NCBI GenBank assembly: GCA_016748015.1
Contig: JAAOMT010000528.1
Span: forward strand, 1,204-13,052
DNA from: Geosiphon pyriformis
Lineage: Eukaryota > Glomeromycota > Glomeromycetes > Archaeosporales > Geosiphonaceae
Reading direction: 5' to 3'
Length of the DNA: 11,849 nucleotides
Shown: in pieces, positions 1-8,759 of the stretch
Numbering within the stretch: position 1 is the stretch's first letter
Layout: each line of letters starts with the position of its first letter
Position numbers and translations under genes: made by a program
The notes under the pieces: model-generated
Seen by the model: only the letters and a program-made list of their open reading frames with translations
Databases searched by the model: none
What the model was told of the DNA's origin: nothing

Positions 1-560
1 ATTTGTTTTAATTGTATTACATTTATTCTTGCATAATTTTTTTCAATTGTTGTTTGGTTTTAAGAAATTATCCGACTGATGTATTTTGGACTTTACAACA
101 AAATTTAAAATATTACATTTTAAACATATTCATCTATTTGGTATGGGGCTTAAATTTTTGCTGAGATATTTATTTTTCATATGCCAAATTGACTTATTAA
201 TATACTATTAGAAATTTTTCTTTTCATATCAAGTTTTTCTGTTATTGCAAAGTAATACTATATTAAATAAATAAATTTATTACTGTTAATCAACTATAAT
301 AAATATTGATCTTCGAATTATCTATCTTTAGTTTAAAAAAATTTACCATGCACATTCGATTTGTTTTGATAAGAAAACAATTTACAGTTAATAAATAAAA
401 ATGAGGTAGGTGAATTAAAATAAATACGTTTTCAATTCCTTTAACTAATAAAACCATATATAATAATTTTTATAAACAGCCAATTTTTTATTCAAATTAT
501 TCATCTATTTTAAACTATTTTATAGTTAGATATTGATAAAAATATCATTAGTAAAATAAA
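1..560. other. AT-rich non-coding flank downstream of the minus-strand Sel1-kinase gene
   Basis: I see no convincing reading frame, RNA gene or repeat here. The stretch lies 3' of the last recognisable exon of the minus-strand kinase gene, so the part nearest 560 would be its 3' untranslated region. No clear polyadenylation signal stands out from the general A/T background. Confidence 0.6.
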
Positions 561-631
561 TTAAAAGTACTTACTGATTTGGTTAAGGGTGTCTTTATTC
601 GTATGACTAATGTTAATAGAAAAATCCAGAT

Positions 632-696
632 CTGAAAAAAAAATGCTTAAATCAAAAAAATTCTTAACCATCAAATATGATAAATGAAAGTCTTAC
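632..696 (-). other. Intron 2 of the minus-strand kinase gene (65 nt)
   Basis: It begins GTAAGACT and ends in a T-rich tract TTTTTTCAG. Joining the flanking exons (phase 1) keeps the frame of the kinase C-lobe and gives a tail starting DLDFSINISHTNKD and ending ISKYF before TAA at 561. Ser/Asn-rich tails of this type are common in kinases of this fungal family. The plus-strand copy has no counterpart for comparison. Confidence 0.65.
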
Positions 697-1458
697 CACT
701 CATTGAACATGTAAAGTTTGAAATTAATTAACTTTTATATCTTGTTGCATTATGTTAAGCATCTTTTATCTCTTCAGAATTAAGATTTTTCTCACGGACG
801 AGTTCATTTAAATGACAATTATTATGAGCAGCAATAACTTTTTGTTGAAGTTCTTCTGCACTATCACAACAAGACGAATTATATTGCCAATTTTTTTCAA
901 TTATTTCTTAAATACATTGAGGTGTATGTTTCTTGATTGTAGAACGCTTTTCTTTAATCACATCAAGTAGTACGTCAATAGGATCAATATTATTCAAAGA
1001 TCTTTCTCCCGATATAATTTTATATGAAATGATAGCAAAGCTGTATATATTGCTATACTTAGTATGAGAACCCTCTTTGCAAATCTCGGGCACAAGATAC
1101 TCAAGAACACCATAAGTGTTTCCAGATTGTGAAGTGTCATCTGCAGGACAACAGAATTCAAGATCAGAAATGACAACTTTTAAGGGGTTTGTTTTCAAAA
1201 CAAGGATATTTCCAGGATGCAAGTCCCCATGCACCAGTTTTGATCTTGTATAAATCTTAGGCCACCAGTGATTTGAAAAAGAATACGAAGAAACATGTCC
1301 CAAGTAAGAATATCTTTATTCAACTTGAGAAAAGCTCTGAGGTCCTCATATTCCGCAAATGGTAAAATCATAACAAATTCATCGGTTTTAACATCTTTGG
1401 TTATTCCATAGCATTCAAAAATGTATTTGCAAGAGGCACTTGAAAGATGCGCAATAAA

Positions 1459-1535
1459 CTATTTCAATAAGTTTCTAGTGTTAGAAAAAAAAGTTATGAT
1501 AATAAAAATCACATAAATTTCTTAAAAGAAAATAC
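1459..1535 (-). other. Intron 1 of the minus-strand kinase gene (77 nt)
   Basis: It begins GTATTTTC after the glutamate codon of NSDEV and ends TTGAAATAG before the codons for FIAHL. The plus-strand paralogue has an intron at exactly the same codon boundary (phase 0) with the same TTGAAATAG end. Removing it joins the VALK strand region to the helix that precedes the hinge. Confidence 0.85.
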
Positions 1536-2432
1536 CTCATCTGAATTAATATATTTTATATTCTGGCTATCTTTAATATACTTCAAAGCAACTTTTGTAA
1601 TCCCAATATGTTCATACTTTTGATTTTTTTTTTCCCAAAATAGAATTCTGTCTCTCTTCCAACCATCTTTTTTAACAATGCCAAATCCTGCCTCTCCCAC
1701 TTTATCTAAAAATTTGATCTCGTTGGAAGAAATTCATTCTAAACATGCTCTAGAACTTTTAGCAATATGCTGTATATGCCCTATATACTCATCAATAATA
1801 TCATTTCTGCTACTTCATGTATCATAAATGGTTGATAATCATAATGATTCACAAGAATTACACCAAAGTGAATCTTTTAATGTGTCATCACATTCTGAAC
1901 ATTTCGGCAAGCCTGCTTCAAAAACATTATCATAACTATTATCAGTATTACAAAATGGACATATAGGAGATCCATTAATGATTATACCCAAGTTGCCATA
2001 TCTAAAACACTTGAATTCATTTAAAAGCTGGTCAAAGAAAGCTTCAAAATCTAAAAATTCTCCTTTCAGATTATTTGGGTATTTTAAGCCTTGATTTTGG
2101 AATCGTAAAATAATATATTCCAGATTGTTTTGATCTTTTAGAGTAAGGTTATAGACATTCAATTCAGGAAAATCACTTTGATAACATAAGTTATCTGCTT
2201 CCGCTGCTTTTAAATAGAGTTCAAATGCTTTTTCTAATTTTTTTGTGGTTCCTCATTCTTTTTGATAACACCATTCGAGATTATACTGTGTATTTTGATT
2301 TCCTGCTTCTGCTGTTTTTATATAGAATTGAAATGTTTCTTCTAGATTTTTCACTGTTCCCCATCCATTTTGGTGATCTTTTATTGTTTCTAGTTTATTT
2401 AGATAATATGTTCTAAGTTCGACTTGTCCAAG

Positions 2433-3188
2433 TATACTTCCAGTCTCTGCAGCTTTTGAATAGAATTCAAATGCTTTTTCATCATTTTTTGTCATTCCAA
2501 TTCCATCTTCATAACAAGATGCAAGACTGATTTGTGCATCAAAATCTCCCATTTTTGCAGCTTTTGAATAGAGTTCAAATGCTTTTTCATCATTTTTTGT
2601 CATTCCAATTCTATTTTCATAACAAGATGCAAGACTGATTTGTGCAAGTGTATTATCCACTTTTGCAGCTTTTAAATAGAGCTCAAATGCTTTTTCATCA
2701 TTTTTTGTCATTCCAATTCCTTTAATATAACAAATTGCAAGACTGATTTGAGCATTTAAATCTCCCGCCTCTGCAGCTTTTGAATAGAGTTCAAATGCTT
2801 TTTCTGAATTTTTTGTCGTTCCCCTTCCATTCACATAACAAAGTGCAAGATTGTATTGTGCCTTTAAATGTCCCACCTCTGTAGCTTGTGAATAGAGTTT
2901 AAATGCTTTTTCTGAATTTTTTGTCGTTCTTTTTCCATCTTCATAACAAATTGCAAGATTGTATTGTGCAAATGTATTACCTGCCTTTGCAGCTTTTAAA
3001 TAGAGTTCAAATGCTTTTTCTGAATTTTTTGTTATTCCTTCTTTATTATCATAACAAATTGCAAAATTGTTTTGTGCAAGTATATTACCCGCCTTTGCAG
3101 CTTTTGAATAGAGTTCAAATACTTTTCCTTGATCTTGTGAAGTACCAATTCTATTACCATAACAACACCCTAAGAAAAATTGTCCAAG
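2433..3188 (-). repeat. Seven 108-bp tandem Sel1 units
   Basis: Seven consecutive units of exactly 36 codons (residues 106-357), each of the form xAQxxLAxCYxxGxGxTKNxEKAFELYxKAAxxGxx, the Sel1-like/TPR-like signature. Further, less regular units lie on both sides: one at residues 71-105, a 46-residue unit at 358-403 with a 10-residue insertion, and one spanning the TGA at 2253. The three units around 2433-2756 are nearly identical to each other (LAxCY...GMTKNDEKAFE), which suggests recent unit duplication or gene conversion. Confidence 0.9.
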
Positions 3189-3503
3189 TGAATCTTTTGC
3201 ATTCACTTCTTTTTGAAATTCTAGAAATGCTTTTTTTAAATTAGGAATAATTCCAATCCCATGTTCTAAAAAAAAGCCAAGTAAAATATGATCTACTGAA
3301 TGTTTTGAACTTTTATTATTCAAGTAATTGAATAAGTCTTCAGGTGTTTTTTGATTGTGCTCAAAATATATTTTCACCAAGTTAGCAACTTTTGAATATT
3401 CACTAGCTAGGAAAATGGCCAAATTTTTTTTTATAATAATCAATGCTCCTTCAAGCCAACCGAGGAGTGAAACTGTGTTTTTAATTAATAAAGTTAAAGA
3501 CAT

Positions 3504-3736
3504 GATTTAAATATTTTGTGTGGGTAAAGAAAGATTTTTGAGGAGTTTGTCTTGTTAATAAATAAGGATTTCACATTTCTAAAAAGGCTAGGTCTTGAAA
3601 AAATCTGAAATGGTAGAAAGTTCTGAAAATAGATGCTAATTTCATTTGCTTATTTACATTGCTTAAACTAATAGAGATCATCTGAAACTCAAATGACTGT
3701 AAAAGGCTAAATGAAAACTTAACACTTTTAATTGGT
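3504..3736 (-). promoter_or_regulatory. Conserved upstream region of the minus-strand Sel1-kinase gene
   Basis: Read on the minus strand, this segment shares ordered blocks with the region upstream of the plus-strand paralogue: ACCAATTAAAAGTGT, CCTTTTACAGTCAT, TCTATTTTCAGAACTTT, CTTATTTATTA and CTTTACCC...AAATATTTAAA, ending at the start codon. It therefore probably holds the promoter and 5' untranslated region. No textbook TATA box is obvious. Confidence 0.6.
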
Positions 3737-6327
3737 TTCAATAGCTCATTGAATGCATAATCAAGTTCTAAGATTGCAGATGGTCCTAGCTGCTTGCAAA
3801 AATTATTTTTTAATGAGTAAATTTTATCTATCTTCTAAAATAATGCTAATTAAGTTTTCTTTGAGTTCCCAACAATTAGCTTCTGTGACGAATCTGAATA
3901 TTCTTGATTGTCATCTGTTTTATCCTTTTTAGCTTTATATTATCATTTCTAAATGTATCACTTTATCAATTGAAAACCAATTTTTTTCTTGTTTCAAAAA
4001 TCTATTCATAACATCAAAATGGTTTTTTGCTGTATTATAAAGGTATTATTCAAATATGAGATTTCCTAGTCAAGGTTTTAAATTAGATTCTTCTGATTGA
4101 AATTATAAGACCCTTGTGATTGGATTTTTTTAACATGTAAATTTTCCATTGATAAAATTTAGAAGCATACGATCATTCATGTATTAGTTTTTGCTGACAA
4201 ACACAATTCTCTTTTAGAAATGAATTTGCTGTAATCTTTGTAATCGTTCTATTGCTAATGTAACAATTAGTCATAACTTTTTTAAGAATTCAATAAAAAA
4301 CAATTAAAAAGATTCTTAATTAAAATTATTAAAATAAAAAAATTAATTATTTTAAATTGAATTCCGAAATGCAAGATTTAAATTAAACTCTTGTGATATC
4401 AGGCTTTGATTTTTTGCTTTAGCTTAATAGATCATTTTTATTCAACAGAAGTTTATATTAACCAAAACCCGATTGCTAAAAATATTAGCAATATTGTTTA
4501 AATATCTGCTTTAATTTTATAAACATCATTTGGCATTATTATCAATCAATCAAATTTTGTTTATTTTAAAAAACAACATTTATATAATTAATGAAACCTC
4601 GCTTAAAATTGTCAATAATCGCAATTATTAATTTCTTTTTTACTTTCAAAAAAATAGATAAACTAAATTCTTGATTTGAAATTTATAAAACAAAATAAAC
4701 TATTAATATATTAATTGAGAGCCCTCTAAATTAAATTAAATTAAAAATCAATCAATCAATCACTTTTTTAAGAAAATTTTCTACTTTGTTAAAATTTATT
4801 TATTTATAGTATATAATAATTAATATACAAATATTTAATTATTTACAACTTTCTCCAAAATAAACAACATAATAGATTTAAAATCTAATCATTTATCAAC
4901 TTGTTCAACAATACCAGATAGAAATAAAAAAATATTCAGAATCAAAAAACTAGTTAAAAATTACATAATATCATCATTAAACTGTAAACATCTTCAATAA
5001 TTACTTAAGACTATATAAAATTTCATTGAGCATTTTTTTTCAAGGTATTTAAATTTTGTTTAGATGACAAAAAATTATGTTTTAATATAAACAATAACAA
5101 AATAAAATTTTCAAAGAATGTATTAAAAAATTTAATTGATTTATACTCAATAATTTGATAAATTTATTATAAAACAAGTACTAATTGTAATAATTAAATG
5201 CTAAAATGTAAAATTATTTGTATCAAACTTTATTTTGAAATTCTGTATTTATACAAAAATCTCATAATTTAAAGCTTTTATCACAATTAAAAAAAAAGTT
5301 ACTTTAAATGAAAACATGCAAAAATATACTTGAATTTTATCTAAACCAATTTTCATTCAGCGTTCATTGAATCTACAAAAAAATAAACAAAAAATATTTT
5401 GAATAAATATGCAAAAATTTTTCAGTAGCAAACAACATATTTTGAATGACGAGTAAGATATTTTAAGAAAAGGCAAGAATTAGCCCAGCCAAAGTAATTC
5501 AGTAGACTTTAAATATAATGCCTTTTTTTATAGTTTAAAATGGTTTACCTAAATAAGATAAGGTAAAAGGAGGTAATTTGGAAAATCGAGGTATTGTGAC
5601 GAATAGAATATTGTAGCAAAGTTAGCAAAATAATTCGCATGCGAGAATGTAACATGTAAAAGTATGCCATTTATGATCTCTTTTATCACAATCCATCACA
5701 AATTATTAACTTCGGCAAAATACAAAATACCTTATGAAACTTCAAGAAAATTCAATTAAGACTCTTCGGATTCAGTGTATTTAATAAATATTATTAGATA
5801 ACTCAAAATATAGGTCAAAAGATTAAAAAAGATTATTTCTCAACACTTTTTCCTTTGTGACCATTAGATTTTTAACAAAGCTCTCATTTGATATTATGAA
5901 TTGCTATTTAAACGTATGATGATCCTTTCGCTCATTATAATATTTGTACATTTGTAGCTTTTCAAATTTTTGATCCGAATTGCGTCACAAAAGGCATTAG
6001 TTTTTACAATTTTTAAGTGAAATAATATTTGAAACCTCACAAAATTTAGCTTTAAAATTTCATTTTCAATAAAGGAAGGTAATGTCTATTAAATACACAT
6101 TTATTTATTAAATAATATGTTATATTTGTTAAATTAATATTGTTTGACTTTTTTTTGATTTTAAACAAACAGATTTACCAGTTTTAACTAGAATTATTAC
6201 CATAATCTATTTTCAGAAGTTTTCTCATATTTTTTTATATAAATTTCAGTTTTATAATTATTTTAAAATTCGAAATAATTAAATATAGTCAAAACTTTTA
6301 GTAAAAGACTATCTGAAACAAGCCATC
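3737..6327. other. AT-rich spacer between the divergent paralogues
   Basis: No long reading frame, RNA gene or recognisable mobile element is visible in these 2.6 kb. The middle (about 4200-5440) is extremely AT-rich. The outer parts, about 3740-4000 and 5450-6020, are somewhat more complex and contain loosely similar TGTGACG-containing stretches (near 3882, 5595 and, on the other strand, 5984). These could be eroded remains of the upstream duplication, but I cannot align them with confidence. A 10-bp palindrome, TCGCATGCGA, lies at 5635-5644. Confidence 0.6.
4727..4762. repeat. Adjacent microsatellites (TAAAT)n and (ATCA)4
   Basis: About four copies of a TAAAT/TTAAA pentamer (4727-4745) are followed directly by four perfect ATCA tetramers (4747-4762). 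They lie in the AT-rich spacer, and no function is implied. Confidence 0.8.
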
Positions 6328-6563
6328 ACCAATAAAAAGTGTAGGTTTTAATTTAAATTGGCAATGAGACAATTATAGCCTTTTTACCCTTTACAGTCAT
6401 CGAGTTCCGAACGATCTCTACACGTCTATTTTCAGAACTTTTTCAGGATTGTGATTATAGGTTGCAAACCTTATTTATTAGCAAGAGGAACTCATTAAAA
6501 ATCCTTCTTTACCCTTAAAAAATATTTAAAGTTTGATAATCCGTTTTTAGTTGCTTGAAAATC
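6328..6563 (+). promoter_or_regulatory. Conserved upstream region of the plus-strand Sel1-kinase copy
   Basis: Counterpart of the block upstream of the minus-strand gene, with the shared words ACCAATAAAAAGTGT, CCCTTTACAGTCAT, TCTATTTTCAGAACTTT, CTTATTTATTA and CTTCTTTACCC. Just before the ATG this copy carries about 30 extra bases (after AAATATTTAAA, containing TTTTTAG) that are absent from the minus-strand gene. They could be an insertion or a small 5' intron. Confidence 0.6.
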
Positions 6564-6878
6564 ATGTCTTCAACTTCATCAATTGAAAACGCAACTTCAC
6601 CCCTCTGTCGGCTTGAAGGAGCATTGATTGTCATTAAAGAAAATTTGGCCATTTTTTCAGCTAGTGAATATTCAAAAGTTGCTGACTTGGTGAAAATATA
6701 TCATGTGCACAATCAGAAAACATCTGAAAATTTATTCAATTATTTGAATAAAAGAAGTTCAAAGCATTCGATAGACCATATTTTACTCGGCTTTTCTTTA
6801 GAACATGGGATTGGAACTATTCCTAATTTAAGAAAAGCATTTCTAGAATTTCAGAAAGGAGCGAATGCAAAAGATTCA

Positions 6879-7405
6879 CTTGGACAATTCTTCTTGGGAC
6901 GTTGTTATGGTAATGGAATTGGTACTTCACAAGATCAAGGAAAAGCATATGAGCTTTATTCAAAGCAGCAGAGGCGGAAGATACGATTGCACAAAAATCT
7001 CTTGGAAATTGTTATTTTTATGCATGGGGAACAACAAAAAATTCAGAAAAAGCATTTGAACTCTATTCAAAAGCAGCAGAGACGGGAAATTCAGATACAC
7101 AAAACAATCTTGCATCTTGCTATCAAAATGAATGGGAAGCTACAAAAAATTCAGAAAAAGCATTTGAACTCTATTCAAAAGCTGCAAAGGCGGGTAATAC
7201 ACTTGCACAATACAATTTTGCAATTTGTTATGCTAATGGAGAAGGAACGACAAAAAATCCAGAAAAAGCATTTGAACTCTATTCAAAAGCTGCAGAGGCG
7301 GGACATACAAATGCGCAATTCAATCTTGCACTTTGTTATGATAATGGATTGGGAACAACGAAAAATCAGGAAAAAGCATTTGAACTCTATACAAAAAGTA
7401 GTAAA
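6879..7405 (+). repeat. Short Sel1 tandem array (about five 108-bp units)
   Basis: The same 36-codon periodicity as in the minus-strand gene, with repeated AATTCAGAAAAAGCATTTGA words. Counting the preceding unit at residues 71-105 there are about six repeats, against about ten in the paralogue. The first unit is split by the one-base loss near 6962, and the last is cut short after ELYTKSSK by TAA at 7406. Confidence 0.85.
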
Positions 7406-7992
7406 TAATTCAGCATGGTGAAGTGAAACCTGAAACCTTTCAATTTAAAATTCCAAAATCGAAGTTTTAATTTTATCGAACAATTTTTAGCTTTGAAGCT
7501 ATCTTAGACCAGCTTCCAGATGAATTCAAGTGTCTTAAGTGTGGCAATTCGAGCATAATGTTTCCTAGTTCTACTATTTGTCTGCTTTGTGACGCTAATA
7601 ATATTCTTGACGCCGACTTGCCGAAATGTCCAGAATGCTACAGCCCATCAAAAGATCCATTTTGGTGTGCATCTTGTGAATCATCCCGATTTTCAAAGAC
7701 TTGGGGAACATGGACTAGCGGAAATTCAAATGTTGATCAGTATATAGAATACACACAGCGAGTTTCTGAAAGCTTTAGGGGCTGCCTGGAATGGATTTCT
7801 CCGGACGAGATTGAAATTTTGAATGAAGTGGGAGAGGGAGGATTTGGTGTTGTTAAAGAAGGCCGATGGGAGAGAGGCAAAATTCTATTTTGGGACAAGA
7901 AAAATCAAAAATATGAGCGAAGTGGTGTCACGAGAGTTGCTTTAAAATATCTTAAAAATAGCCAAAAAATGGCATATAACAATACAATTGAG

Positions 7993-8067
7993 GTAATTTC
8001 ATTTAATAAATTTTTTAGATTTTTATTATTCCCATTTTTTTCTAATACTTGAAACACATTGAAATAG
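7993..8067 (+). other. Intron in the kinase N-lobe (75 nt)
   Basis: It starts GTAATTTC after the codons for NTIE and ends TTGAAATAG before IVAHLKCASCKY. Position, phase 0 and 3' end match intron 1 of the minus-strand paralogue. It is also an internal check that the downstream frame is correct. Confidence 0.85.
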
Positions 8068-8341
8068 ATTGTTGCTCATCTTAAATGTGCCTCCTGCAAA
8101 TACATCCTTCAATGCTATGGAATCACAAAAGACGCTACAAGCAATGAAATTGCTATGGTTTTACCATTTGCAGAACACGGGGATCTCAAAGCTTTTCTTA
8201 AAGTTAAAGGGCATAATATCTCGATATGTCTAGTAATAAATCGATTGAGTAATACAGATGTTCGATCAACATATATCACATGTTATGTCACAGAAGGTCA
8301 TGGAACTTTTTCATTCATGATAAAATCGTGTAACCTGCTGA

Positions 8342-8697
8342 TTGAAGGAGAAGCTCAGAAAAGACATCACACCCCTTGGTCAGCATTTATATTCCGCTGT
8401 GGATACTCTATCTATTCGAGAATTGACTTGGAAAGACCCCCTAGCAAGCCAAATTATTAATGATGACTCAGAACTCGTAGAACGATTACCGAAAAATCTA
8501 AAAAAAGCATTTATGGTATGTCATTAGTAATAATATATGTATAGAAACTACTTTGCTAGATTTTTTCACAACATACACAACTATAATATTCTATCGATGC
8601 TCTCTAATAGAAACCCGCTCGACAGATGAAGCCTACTCTTTATACCGAAGGTCAAAGAAATGTGTGGATTTCGTATTTTGCTGTTTACGCTCTTTAA
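8342..8697 (+). pseudogene. Spliced fragment of an unrecognised gene abutting the truncated kinase
   Basis: From 8342 to 8515 a non-repetitive frame (LYSAVDTLSIREL, WKDPLASQIINDD, ELVERLPKNLKKAF) runs up to a strong donor, GTATGT at 8516. A 95-nt intron to CTCTCTAATAG at 8608-8610 would join it in phase 0 to KPARQMKPTLYTEGQ and NVWISYFAVYAL before TAA at 8695. Beyond the stop the same frame gives IEGKLMLEPWTLEC before another stop, so the original gene may have continued to about 8755. Base composition is richer in G and C than the flanks. I do not recognise the family. It is not the kinase C-lobe, and its own 5' end is not visible, so it is probably a decayed piece joined to the kinase by rearrangement. 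Confidence 0.5.
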
Positions 8698-8759
8698 ATT
8701 GAAGGAAAATTAATGCTGGAACCTTGGACGTTGGAGTGTTAGATATCACTTGCTTTTTT

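Larger units (their letters stand above)
561..3503 (-). pseudogene. Sel1-repeat / CxxC zinc-ribbon / protein kinase fusion gene, degenerate copy
   Basis: Three exons can be traced: 3503-1536, 1458-697 and 631-561. The predicted product is about 930 residues. In order it has an N-terminal domain (1-70), about ten Sel1 repeats (71-440, helical scaffolds that usually bind partner proteins), a zinc-ribbon region with ICPFC, KCSEC and WCNSC pairs, and a protein kinase. Kinase marks are the glycine loop GEAGFGIV, the VALK lysine, hinge LPFAEYEDLRAF, catalytic loop HGDLHPGNILV, ISDLEF in place of DFG, and VPE in place of APE. Exon 1 is one frame broken only by TGA at 2253, 1839, 1815 and 1734. Exon 2 has a one-base loss near 1247 and TAA at 908, 755 and 728. 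HRD is HGD, DFG is DLE, and SDIYSFG is SNIYSFA, so catalysis is doubtful. The start is the ATG at 3503, matching the start of the paralogue at 6564. The family resembles Glomeromycotina kinases. Several shorter genes could be annotated here instead. Confidence 0.85.
1321..8212. repeat. Large imperfect inverted duplication, arms about 1321-3736 and 6328-8212
   Basis: The two arms carry the same gene order on opposite strands: promoter block, N-terminal domain, Sel1 array, zinc-ribbon, kinase N-lobe and the intron at the same codon. They are separated by about 2.6 kb. The left arm is longer because it has more Sel1 units. The left gene continues into the kinase C-lobe to 561, whereas the right arm loses similarity at about 8212. 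Confidence 0.85.
6564..8460 (+). pseudogene. Sel1-repeat / zinc-ribbon / truncated kinase, degenerate plus-strand paralogue
   Basis: The ATG at 6564 (MSSTSSIENATS...) matches the start of the minus-strand paralogue. The N-terminal domain and first Sel1 unit read in frame to about 6962. There a run of three A's replaces an expected four, and the remaining Sel1 units (YSKAAE, SEKAFELYSKAA and so on) continue in the next frame to TAA at 7406. Homology to the linker continues past further stops (7418, and TAA at 7468 in the third frame). A second one-base loss near 7489, or a splice site TTTTTAG, then leads to FEAILDQLPDEFKC. The zinc-ribbon keeps four pairs: KCLKC, ICLLC, KCPEC and WCASC. WTSGN precedes the kinase N-lobe with GEGGFGVV and VALK. 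After the intron at 7993, LPFAEHGDLKAF is followed by unrelated residues to the stop at 8458. No catalytic loop or DFG exists, so kinase activity is impossible. A shorter zinc-ribbon/N-lobe gene starting at 7558 is an alternative model. Confidence 0.8.

Noticed and set aside
994-1176. Minus-strand 60-codon frame inside the kinase region
   Set aside because: It is an out-of-frame shadow of the kinase C-lobe, whose frame carries HGDLHPGN and IYSF motifs.
2253-2255. TGA read as selenocysteine or by a mitochondrial-type code
   Set aside because: TGG is used for Trp in the same exon, spliceosomal-type introns point to nuclear DNA, and TAA codons plus a frameshift downstream favour ordinary decay.
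1734-2255. Repeat-induced point mutation as the cause of the stops
   Set aside because: RIP acts on CpA and would turn TGG into TAG on this strand, but the observed changes give TGA, so classical RIP does not fit.
2225-3244. Plus-strand open frames at 2225-2416 and 2903-3244 with repetitive Leu/Phe-rich translations
   Set aside because: They are the antisense of the Sel1 repeats, and their periodicity is simply the 108-bp repeat read backwards.
5635-5644. Palindrome TCGCATGCGA as an operator or integration site
   Set aside because: It is a single 10-bp palindrome with no related copies and no associated gene.
3880-5990. TGTGACG-containing stretches near 3882, 5595 and 5984 as terminal repeats of a transposon
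   Set aside because: The similarity covers only a few bases, and I see no matching termini, target-site duplication or transposase.
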